Positions 32,739 through 39,579 of a stretch of DNA of 54,244 nucleotides are shown here, piece after piece. The position numbers and the translations under genes were made by a program. The first letter of the stretch is position 1. Each line of letters opens with the position of its first letter. The notes beneath the pieces are model-generated. The model saw only the letters and a program-made list of their open reading frames with translations. It was not told where the DNA came from and searched no databases. The DNA is taken from contig CAKSPH010000016.1 in assembly GCA_934481355.1 (NCBI GenBank), positions 1-54,244 on the forward strand, written 5' to 3'. The DNA comes from an uncultured Oscillospiraceae bacterium (GTDB lineage: Bacteria > Bacillota > Clostridia > Oscillospirales > Ruminococcaceae).

Positions 32739-33400
32739 TACTTGGCCTTTTCTCCGAGCTTCTTTTCCGTGTGTGTTATCAGCCTGTGGATATTTCCCCG
32801 GTGCATATAGATGACCAGAGCCGCCGTGAAGAACGCTATGAACATACAAGCGAGCCCCGCCGGGTCCTTATCCATAAAGCAGACGAAAGCGAGCGTCCCG
32901 AAGCCGTAGAGGGAAGAGGCGATACAGCTTCCGAGGGAAACGTAGCGTGTTATCGCGACGATGACGATGAATACTGCGAGCAGCACGCAGCCGGTGCGCC
33001 AGTCCAGGGTGAATATCGCGGAGATGGCTGAGAGAACTCCCTTGCCGCCGCGGAAGCCGTAATACAGCGGAAACACATGACCTACCACAGCCATGAATCC
33101 AGCCATATAGCCGACCCAGTTCATGCCGTTTTCAAGCACGGTGGTGTCCACGCCGCCGATAAACAGGAACGCGAGCCTTACCACCCATATTGCCAGCACG
33201 GATTTAGCCACATCGCCGAGCAGAACTATCCCGGCGACAGCCTTTCCCTGGGTGCGCAGGGTGTTCGTGAGTCCGGCGTTGCCGCTGCCCATCGTCCGGA
33301 TATCATTTCCGGTGCGGAGCTTTGTTGCGATTATCGAGGTGTTTATGCCGCCCAGAAGATACGGTACGGCAAGCATGATGATATAGCATATCCACATCAT
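32738..33400 (-). CDS. plsY: glycerol-3-phosphate acyltransferase PlsY
   Basis: 220 aa, about five to six TM segments. It acylates glycerol-3-phosphate from acyl-phosphate, the first committed step of phospholipid synthesis. Motifs: YLLGGINTSIIATKL, DIRTMGSGNAGLTNTLRTQGK, LGDVAKSV, GHVFPLYYGFRGGKGV and SLGSCIASSLYG. The GNAT gene overlaps its stop codon. It is placed between der and gpsA, so lipid supply and ribosome assembly are transcribed together. Confidence 0.95.
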   Translation of the reverse strand: MMWICYIIMLAVPYLLGGINTSIIATKLRTGNDIRTMGSGNAGLTNTLRTQGKAVAGIVLLGDVAKSVLAIWVVRLAFLFIGGVDTTVLENGMNWVGYMAGFMAVVGHVFPLYYGFRGGKGVLSAISAIFTLDWRTGCVLLAVFIVIVAITRYVSLGSCIASSLYGFGTLAFVCFMDKDPAGLACMFIAFFTAALVIYMHRGNIHRLITHTEKKLGEKAK

Positions 33401-33407
33401 TGTGAGT

Positions 33408-33959
33408 TTATGTCCTTTCGGTTTCTTTGCCGCCCGCCCTGATCTCAGGATTGCGGCTGCGCAGAACTGCGAAGATTATCCCGGCGTTTTCTCCCGCCTT
33501 GACCGGCATGGTGATATCCCCGGAGGAGGTCGCCAGAAGCAGGTCGCCATTCTTTTTCTGCGCGACTGTTTTTATCGCGTCATAACGGAGCACCAGCGCG
33601 CGGCGGTTCGTGTAGAACAGTATATGCGCGGGCAGGAACCAGCGCTCTCCGAGGGTCTTTGCCGATGGGTATTCCCGCAGTATCTCGGAGCGTTCCTCTT
33701 CCGGCAGGGCGAGGAGCTGCGCTTTCAGCTTCCGGGGCGCTGCGGAGAGTATCTCGACAAACGCCTTTATCAGCAGGACCGCGCAGGTCAGCGACAGCGC
33801 GGAGGCGACTATCGCCCACGCCCATACGACCCATTCCGTCCAGCCGCCGGAGAATATCAGCGGGAGCCACGCAGCGGCGCTTGTGACCACCGCGATGATG
33901 ACGCACCACAGCAGCATTCTGCTGCGGCTGCGCCGGAAATCTGAGAGTATGCGCTCCAT
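33408..33959 (-). CDS. hypothetical two-TM membrane protein
   Basis: 183 aa. Residues 15-75 form two hydrophobic helices (MLLWCVIIAVVTSAAAWLPLIF, VVWAWAIVASALSLTCAVLLI). The cytoplasmic part (80-183) has a beta-rich segment, AHILFYTNRRALVLRYDAIKTVAQKKNGDLLLATSSGD, reminiscent of YcxB-like or PH-like folds in small bacterial membrane proteins. The family assignment is weak. It overlaps der by 1 bp and lies 7 bp upstream of plsY, so it is a fixed part of this operon. Confidence 0.6.
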   Translation of the reverse strand: MERILSDFRRSRSRMLLWCVIIAVVTSAAAWLPLIFSGGWTEWVVWAWAIVASALSLTCAVLLIKAFVEILSAAPRKLKAQLLALPEEERSEILREYPSAKTLGERWFLPAHILFYTNRRALVLRYDAIKTVAQKKNGDLLLATSSGDITMPVKAGENAGIIFAVLRSRNPEIRAGGKETERT

Positions 33960-35275
33960 TATTCGCCTCTTTCACGGATAGTGAGCTTTATCGGCGTGGA
34001 ATCAAGCCCGAACGTCTCTCGGAGCTGGTTCTCGATATAGCGCTGATAGGAGTAATGGAACAGCTCCCGGGAGTTGCAGAAGATAACGAAGTTCGGCGGG
34101 CATACGGAAGCCTGCGTCATGTAGTATATCTTCAGGCGCTTGCCCTTGTCTGACGGCGGCTGTACGCGGGAGGTCGCGTAGTTCAGCATATCGTTGAGCA
34201 CGCCAGTGGAAATTCTCATGCAGTGCTGCCCGTGGACGTGCTTTATCAGCTCAAACAGCTTGTCTATGCGCTGACCGGTCTTTGCGGAGATGAACACGAA
34301 CGGCGCGTAGGACATGAACGAGAAATCCACTTCCAGCTTTTTGCGGAATTCCTCCATGGTGCGGTCGGTCTTGTCCTCGACTGCGTCCCACTTGTTGACG
34401 GCGATAACGCACGCCTTGCCCTTGTCGTGGGCGTATCCTGCTACCTTGCTGTCCTGCTCGGTGAAGCCCATGGTTGCGTCGATCACGATAACGCAGACAT
34501 CCGCGCGGTCCACTGCCATCAGGGCGCGGAGCACGCTGAAATGTTCGATGTTCTCCGTTACCTTTGCCTTGCGGCGCATTCCGGCGGTGTCTATGAAGAT
34601 GAACTTGTCCTCGCCGCGGGTTATTTCGGTGTCGATGGCGTCGCGGGTGGTTCCTGCGATGTCGGAAACGATGGAGCGCTCCTCGCCGGAGATCTGGTTG
34701 ATGAGGGAGGATTTGCCCACGTTAGGCTTACCGATAACGGCTACCTTTATTGCGTCCGCGTCGTACTCGTCCGGCTCCTCCGGCGGGAGGTTCTCGAAAA
34801 CGGCTTCCAGCAGGTCGCCGGTGCCGTGTCCGTGCACGGAGGAGACCGCTATCGGGTCGCCGAGACCGAGGTTGTAGAACTCGTATATCTCCGGGGGAGG
34901 GGTGCCGACTCCGTCAACCTTGTTTACAGCGAGGACTACCGGCTTGCCGCTCTTTATCAGCATGGAGGCTACGTCGCTGTCGTTTGCGGTAACTCCGGTG
35001 GTGATGTCTGTGACGAAGATTATTGCGTCTGCGCGCTCCACGGCGAGCATAGCCTGCTCGCGCATCTGCGCGAGGATAACGTCGTCGGTTTTCGGCTCGA
35101 TACCGCCGGTATCAATGAGCATGAACTCCTTGCCGAGCCACTCGCAGCGGCTGTAAATCCTGTCGCGGGTAACTCCGGGCTTGTCGTCGACTATCGACAG
35201 GCGCTGACCTACCAGCTTATTGAAAAGCGTGGACTTTCCTACGTTAGGTCTGCCCACAATTGCTACTACCTGCAT
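33959..35275 (-). CDS. der: ribosome biogenesis GTPase Der
   Basis: 438 aa, normal length. Two tandem G domains: GRPNVGKSTLFNK (residues 7-19) with DTGGIEPKTDD and NKVDG; then GKPNVGKSSLINQ with DTAGMRRKAKVTENIEHFSVLRA and NKWD. A KH-like C-terminal domain follows (PPSDKGKRLKIYYMTQASVCPPNFVIFCN). It is needed for 50S subunit assembly. SD GAGGT is 7 nt from the ATG. First gene of the operon; its promoter lies at 35491-35519 and repeat B1 sits in the leader. Confidence 0.97.
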   Translation of the reverse strand: MQVVAIVGRPNVGKSTLFNKLVGQRLSIVDDKPGVTRDRIYSRCEWLGKEFMLIDTGGIEPKTDDVILAQMREQAMLAVERADAIIFVTDITTGVTANDSDVASMLIKSGKPVVLAVNKVDGVGTPPPEIYEFYNLGLGDPIAVSSVHGHGTGDLLEAVFENLPPEEPDEYDADAIKVAVIGKPNVGKSSLINQISGEERSIVSDIAGTTRDAIDTEITRGEDKFIFIDTAGMRRKAKVTENIEHFSVLRALMAVDRADVCVIVIDATMGFTEQDSKVAGYAHDKGKACVIAVNKWDAVEDKTDRTMEEFRKKLEVDFSFMSYAPFVFISAKTGQRIDKLFELIKHVHGQHCMRISTGVLNDMLNYATSRVQPPSDKGKRLKIYYMTQASVCPPNFVIFCNSRELFHYSYQRYIENQLRETFGLDSTPIKLTIRERGE

Positions 35276-35297
35276 ATTTTACCTCGTTTCATATTAT

Positions 35298-35468
35298 GGA
35301 ATCACTGATTAAATCACGCCTGACGGCTTGGCACACATCTTGCTTGCATCTTTTCCGCCATATTGCACAATTCGTCCTTGCAAGGCAACAGCCTTGCTAC
35401 GTCCTCATTGTACAATCTGACGAAAAATCTGCGGCGCAATCTGCGCACCAGATTTAATCAGTGCTTCC
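35298..35468. mobile_element. family B miniature element, copy 1
   Basis: About 171 bp bounded by GGAA(T/G)CACTGATTAAATC and its inverse (17 of 18 bp match). The core contains CTTGCTTGCATCTTTT, TTGCACAATTCGTCC, the hairpin GCAAGGCaACAGCCTTGC, GTCCTCATTGTACAA and AAAAATCTGCGGCGCAAT, all shared with copy 2 at 35542. No coding potential. It lies in the 5' leader of the der operon, between its promoter and the start codon. Confidence 0.75.
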
Positions 35469-35490
35469 TTAGTTCTGGACATATATTTAT

Positions 35491-35519
35491 AGTATACCAT
35501 ATTTCCGCTTTATTTTCAA
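35491..35519 (-). promoter_or_regulatory. der operon promoter
   Basis: Minus strand: TTGAAA (35519-35514), 17-nt spacer, TATACT (35496-35491). It lies in the 73 bp between the two family B repeats, and transcription would start near 35484, about 16 bp before repeat copy 1. Confidence 0.75.
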
Positions 35520-35541
35520 GGAATTACGGTAAAAAAACCTT

Positions 35542-35717
35542 ATGGCAACACCGCACAAAGACCAACATATGGTTTTTGTACGTGTCTTGCTTGCATCTTT
35601 TTTGTCATCTTGCACAATTCGTCCTAGCAAGGCGACAGCCTTGCGTTGTCCTCATTGTACAACCTGACCAAAAATCTGCGGCGCAATACACGCACAATCT
35701 TTGTGCGGTGTTGCCAT
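35542..35717. mobile_element. family B miniature element, copy 2
   Basis: 176 bp bounded by the perfect 20-bp inverted repeat ATGGCAACACCGCACAAAGA. The termini are unrelated to copy 1, but the inner about 110 bp align almost base for base with it. No coding potential. It lies between the der promoter and the rpmF terminator. Confidence 0.75.
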
Positions 35718-35727
35718 TATAATCAGC

Positions 35728-35754
35728 AAAAATCCCCCCGGCAACGCCGGAGGG
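35728..35754 (-). terminator. rpmF terminator
   Basis: On the minus strand: CCCTCCGGC-gtt-GCCGGGGGG followed by ATTTTT. Confidence 0.85.
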
Positions 35755-35793
35755 ACTCCCGTAAACAATGTTTAGCCATTCAATGACGGTAAA

Positions 35794-35976
35794 TTACGCT
35801 TCCTTAGCGATAACGACCTTATCATTGTAATAACCGCAATTTCCGCAAACCCTGTGAGCGAGCTTGAGCTCACCGCACTGCTTGCAGCGAGAGAAGGACG
35901 GTGCAGATAACTTCCATACCTGTGAACGTCTTTTGTCGCGTCTTGCGCGGGAAACCTTTCTCTTCGGAACTGCCAT
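35794..35976 (-). CDS. rpmF: 50S ribosomal protein L32
   Basis: 60 aa, normal length. MAVPKRKVSRARRDKRRSQ is the universal L32 start, and CKQC...CGNC forms the zinc ribbon of the cysteine-containing form. SD AAGGGGG is at good spacing. It has its own strong promoter and terminator. In many Firmicutes rpmF follows a DUF177 gene; that gene is absent here. Confidence 0.97.
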   Translation of the reverse strand: MAVPKRKVSRARRDKRRSQVWKLSAPSFSRCKQCGELKLAHRVCGNCGYYNDKVVIAKEA

Positions 35977-36052
35977 TATTGCACCCCCTTAATATAACAT
36001 TGATCTTTTCCTAAGAGTTCGTATAATGAACCCTTTTACAGTCACGCATAAT

Positions 36053-36081
36053 ATTATAACATGAGAATTTCGTTTTGTCAA
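36053..36081 (-). promoter_or_regulatory. rpmF consensus promoter
   Basis: Minus strand: TTGACA (36081-36076), 17-nt spacer, TATAAT (36058-36053). Confidence 0.88.
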
Positions 36082-36190
36082 GGGTTTTCAGCGAAATAAT
36101 CAGAAATAATCGCGCTTTTGTGGAAATAGCCTCTTTTGCGGAGAAAATAAGCAGGTAAAACGGCTTTTTTCACCAAATCGCATATGAAAT

Positions 36191-36221
36191 AAAAATCAGG
36201 AGCCGCCGGAGCAGCTCCTGA
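36191..36221 (-). terminator. second minus-strand terminator downstream of the P-loop gene
   Basis: On the minus strand: TCAGGAGC, 10-nt loop, GCTCCTGA, then TTTTT. It lies 130 bp after the P-loop gene's stop codon, behind another hairpin and an inverted-repeat structure. Confidence 0.75.
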
Positions 36222-36252
36222 CAATTAAATCAAAAAGTCCAAATCTGTCCGT

Positions 36253-36310
36253 ATCTCAGAAAGTGTGCGAATTGTCAGCGTATCTGACAATGAGTGCGCG
36301 TAGCTGAGAT
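36253..36310. other. nested inverted repeats in intergenic region
   Basis: Inner arms ATTGTCAG (36271-36278) and CTGACAAT (36284-36291) with loop CGTAT; outer arms ATCTCAG (36253-36259) and CTGAGAT (36304-36310). The two sets are concentric, so RNA from either strand folds into one stem with an internal loop. It lies between two terminator-like hairpins. It may be a processed 3' UTR RNA or a protein-binding site. Confidence 0.4.
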
Positions 36311-36319
36311 GTCCGGCGG

Positions 36320-36340
36320 AAAATTCCCAACGGGAATTTT
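36320..36340 (-). terminator. hairpin directly after the P-loop gene
   Basis: A perfect 9-bp stem AAAATTCCC / GGGAATTTT with a 3-nt loop, 10 bp from the stop codon. Its U tract is part of the stem, so termination may be partial. Confidence 0.6.
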
Positions 36341-36350
36341 TCGACGTTTT

Positions 36351-36755
36351 TTAGACGATGTACTTCTTCATGCCATCAGCCAGCTCGGAGTTATCAGCAG
36401 AGATAGTGCAGGTGATAACAGTGTCGCCGGAGATCTTTGCGAGCTTGTCAAACATCTCTGCAACCTTTGCGTAGTCCCTGCCGACGATCTTCAGTGTAGC
36501 GTCAACGAAGATGTCTGTGCAGTCGTAGTCGGAAGCGAGGATACCGGAAACGAAGCCGTAGAATGCGTCGATTCCCTCAACAGCGTAGTCCTCGATATTT
36601 ACCAGACGTACCTTGGGGGTGATGTCTGTGTTGAGGGAAGAGCCCTTCTGGATAGCAACAACGTTGCCCTTGGAATTGTTCTCTGCCTCGTGGATAGCGT
36701 CGATAAGGATCTTGGTCTTGCCAGTGCCTCTCTTGCCTGTGATGAGCTTGATCAT
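36351..36755 (-). CDS. small P-loop NTPase-like protein
   Basis: 134 aa. Walker A GKRGTGKTK (residues 7-15) opens the protein: MIKLITGKRGTGKTKILIDAIHEA. A hydrophobic strand with acidic end, CTDIFVDATLKIVG, could be Walker B. No arginine finger or further ATPase motif is visible, and the length is well below AAA+ or PilT proteins. The ATG at 36755 was chosen for GGAGG at 8-nt spacing. It lies 69 bp downstream of pgi in the same direction and may be cotranscribed. Function unknown. Confidence 0.72.
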   Translation of the reverse strand: MIKLITGKRGTGKTKILIDAIHEAENNSKGNVVAIQKGSSLNTDITPKVRLVNIEDYAVEGIDAFYGFVSGILASDYDCTDIFVDATLKIVGRDYAKVAEMFDKLAKISGDTVITCTISADNSELADGMKKYIV

Positions 36756-36824
36756 AGTAAAACCTCCATGAATCATGTGTATTATTGCGAGGGAGGCGCG
36801 CGGCGCCGCCCTGGTCTGCTTTGA

Positions 36825-38165
36825 TTAGAGTCCGAGCTTTGCTTCGAGCGCAGCCTTCTGGCTCTCATAGCCGGGCTTGCCGAGCAGCGCGAACATATTC
36901 TTCTTGTAGCTCTCAACGCCGGGCTGGTTGAACGGATTTACGCCGAGCAGATAGCCGCTTACAGCGCAGGCCTTCTCGAAGAAGTAGATCATATAGCCGA
37001 GCTCGTACTCGTTAAGCTCGGGAACTTCGAGAACGATGTTCGGAACGCCGCCCTCTGTGTGCGCGATAACGGTGCCCTCGAAAGCCTTGCGGTTGACGAT
37101 GGACATATCCTGGTTGGACAGGAAGTTCAGGCCGTCAACGTTTGTGGGGTCGTCCTTCAGGAAAAATTCCTTCTGGGGCTTTGCGAACTGTACGACAGTC
37201 TCGAACATGACCCTGGAGCCGTCCTGAATGAACTGACCGAGGGAGTGCAGGTCGGTGGAGAATACGGCGGAGGACGGGTAGATACCCTTGTTGTCCTTGC
37301 CCTCGCTCTCGCCGAAGAGCTGCTTGTACCACTCGTTCATCATAGCGAAGCTCGGCTCGTAGGAGATGAGCATTTCAACGCTCTTGCCCTTGCGGTAGAG
37401 AATGTTGCGGAGAGCCGCGTACTTGTAGCAGTCGTTGTTCTTGAGGTCGCACTCGGCGTAGGCTGTTCTTGCGTCGGCGGCGCCCTTCATCAGTGCGTCG
37501 ATGTCGCAGCCAGCGCAGGCGATGGGGAGAAGTCCCACGGCGGTGAGCACGGAGAAACGTCCGCCGACATCGTCCGGAACTACGAATGTCTCATAGCCCT
37601 TCTTGTCAGAGAGCTCCTTGAGGGTGCCCTTCGCCTTGTCCGTTGTGGCGTAGATGCGTCCCTTTGCGCCGTCCTCGCCGTACTTTTCTACCAGCAGGTC
37701 GCGGAATACGCGGAATGCCAGCGCCGGCTCGGTGGTGGTGCCGGACTTGGAGATGATGTTTACGGAGAAATCCTTGCCGTCAACCAGGGAAACAACTTCG
37801 CTGAGATATGTCGGGCTGATGGAGTTGCCCACGAAATAAATCTCGGGGGTGTCCTTCTTCAGGCTGTTGTAAAGCGTGGACCTGATAGCCTCGATGACCG
37901 CCCTTGCACCGAGGTAGGAGCCGCCGATACCGATAACGATGAGAACATCGCTGTCGTTCTTGACCTTTTCAGCCGCCTTCTTGATTCGTGCAAACTCGTC
38001 CTTGTCGTAGTCCACCGGCAGGTCGATCCAGCCGAGGAAATCGTTGCCCGGACCGTTGCGGTCAACAAGCTGCTGATGCGCAGTCTTTACTGCAGGAGCG
38101 ATGGCGTCGAGCTCATGCTCAGCCACAAAGCTGCTGAGATATTTGTCGTCTAATTTGATACCCAT
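36825..38165 (-). CDS. pgi: glucose-6-phosphate isomerase
   Basis: 446 aa, the usual length for the short bacterial form. It interconverts glucose-6-phosphate and fructose-6-phosphate. Motifs: [53 protein letters not shown] (SIS phosphosugar site), [17 protein letters not shown] and [14 protein letters not shown] near the C-terminus. ATG 38165 follows AAAGGAG; the longer frame upstream passes through the promoter and was rejected. Codon use is strongly biased, as expected for glycolysis. Confidence 0.96.
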   Translation of the reverse strand: MGIKLDDKYLSSFVAEHELDAIAPAVKTAHQQLVDRNGPGNDFLGWIDLPVDYDKDEFARIKKAAEKVKNDSDVLIVIGIGGSYLGARAVIEAIRSTLYNSLKKDTPEIYFVGNSISPTYLSEVVSLVDGKDFSVNIISKSGTTTEPALAFRVFRDLLVEKYGEDGAKGRIYATTDKAKGTLKELSDKKGYETFVVPDDVGGRFSVLTAVGLLPIACAGCDIDALMKGAADARTAYAECDLKNNDCYKYAALRNILYRKGKSVEMLISYEPSFAMMNEWYKQLFGESEGKDNKGIYPSSAVFSTDLHSLGQFIQDGSRVMFETVVQFAKPQKEFFLKDDPTNVDGLNFLSNQDMSIVNRKAFEGTVIAHTEGGVPNIVLEVPELNEYELGYMIYFFEKACAVSGYLLGVNPFNQPGVESYKKNMFALLGKPGYESQKAALEAKLGL

Positions 38166-38252
38166 TTTGATCTTTTCTCCTTTCACATACCACGCGCGCT
38201 TTCTATCTGTTCCGGAAATATCCGGCAGCACGGCATGGCAGTAGCTGATTAT

Positions 38253-38281
38253 ATTATAACTTATATTCTTTTTTTTTGCAA
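38253..38281 (-). promoter_or_regulatory. pgi promoter
   Basis: Minus strand: TTGCAA (38281-38276), 17-nt A-rich spacer, TATAAT (38258-38253). Confidence 0.75.
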
Positions 38282-38387
38282 CAAGTTTTCGCCCAAGCTG
38301 GCGATTTTGATTAAACAAAACGAAAATCCCCTGAATTTGTTGTGAATGTTGCACAATAAACCGTGTGAAGAGTCTATATCCATTACG

Positions 38388-38416
38388 TTGACTTTACGTC
38401 AGTTTTTTGATATAAT
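38388..38416 (+). promoter_or_regulatory. promoter for RNA methyltransferase operon
   Basis: TTGACT, 17-nt spacer, TATAAT, about 44 nt before the ATG at 38460. Confidence 0.75.
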
Positions 38417-38459
38417 AAAATGTAAACTCAATATGACCTGATCTGAACGGAGAAAAATA

Positions 38460-39578
38460 ATGACTGAATACAAATACGCCGTGCCCTGCCACTTCGGAAT
38501 AGAAAAAACGCTGTCCTTCGAGGTAAAGAAGATAGGCGGCGAAAACATCGCGGTTTCTGACGGAAAGGTGACGTTCACCGGTTCGCCGGAGCTCTGCGCG
38601 AAAGCGAACATATGCCTTTCCACAGCGGAGAGAGTGTGCATAGTGCTCGGGCAGTTCCGGGCAGGGACATTCGACGAGCTTTTCGAGGGGATAAGGGCGC
38701 TCCCGCTGTCGGAGTACATCGGCAGATACGACGCATTCCCGAACACGGGGCACTCGCTGAATTCCGTGCTGAAGAGCATTCCCGCCTGCCAGAAGATAGT
38801 GAAGAAAGCCATGGCGGTGAACCTCTGCAAAGCCTACGGGCTCCAGACCATGCCGGAGAGCGGCGCCACGGCGCAGATACGCTTCTCGGTAATGAAGGAC
38901 GAATTTACGCTGATGCTGGACACCAGCGGGGCAGGGCTGCACAAGCGCGGCTACCGCAGGGAATCCAACGCGGCGCCCATAAAGGAGACCCTGGCGGCGG
39001 GGATAATCGACCTTGCGCGCATAAGGGAGAACGATACGGTGTGCGACCCGTTCTGCGGCTCCGGCACGCTGCTGATAGAAGCCGGGCTGAAAGCCCTTAA
39101 CATTGCGCCTGGGCTCAACCGTGGATTCGCGGCGGAGCGCCTTGGATTCATTCCGGACAAGGCGTGGAGGGCTGCCCGGGAGGAAGCTGTGGAAGCGATA
39201 AAGCGCGGCGCGGAGTTCCGGGGTTACGGCTTCGATATCGACGGCGAGTGCGTGAGCCTCACCATGGCTAACGCGAAGAAAGCCTCCCCGCTGATGAAGA
39301 TAACCGCCGAGCGCCGGGATATAAAGGACTTCGCAGCTCCCGCGGAGAACATGAAGATAATCACCAACCCGCCCTACGGCGAGCGAATGCTGGAGCTTGA
39401 GCAGGCGCGGGAGATCTACCGGACGATGGGCGAAAAGCTGCTGCCGCTTAACGGAAATCAGCTCTACATCATAACCCCGGACGAGGAATTTGAGAGCCTT
39501 TTCGGGCAGAAAGCCGACAAGAACAGAAAACTGTACAACGGCATGATGATGTGCCGCCTGTACTCCTACTTCAAGTGA
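38460..39578 (+). CDS. THUMP-type class I RNA methyltransferase (RlmL N-domain/YpsC-like)
   Basis: 372 aa. N-terminal THUMP/ferredoxin-like part (1-150: YAVPCHFGIEKTLSFEVKKIGG), then a Rossmann methyltransferase with DTSGAGLHKRGYRRESNAAPIKETLAAGII, VCDPFCGSGTLLIEA (SAM motif I) and TNPPYGER (NPPY, base-flipping catalytic motif for exocyclic amino groups). It most likely forms m2G in 23S rRNA. SD CGGAG is near the ATG. The next gene starts 1 bp after its stop, so an operon with the transglutaminase-like and DUF58 genes is likely. Confidence 0.92.
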   Translation: MTEYKYAVPCHFGIEKTLSFEVKKIGGENIAVSDGKVTFTGSPELCAKANICLSTAERVCIVLGQFRAGTFDELFEGIRALPLSEYIGRYDAFPNTGHSLNSVLKSIPACQKIVKKAMAVNLCKAYGLQTMPESGATAQIRFSVMKDEFTLMLDTSGAGLHKRGYRRESNAAPIKETLAAGIIDLARIRENDTVCDPFCGSGTLLIEAGLKALNIAPGLNRGFAAERLGFIPDKAWRAAREEAVEAIKRGAEFRGYGFDIDGECVSLTMANAKKASPLMKITAERRDIKDFAAPAENMKIITNPPYGERMLELEQAREIYRTMGEKLLPLNGNQLYIITPDEEFESLFGQKADKNRKLYNGMMMCRLYSYFK

Positions 39579-39579
39579 T

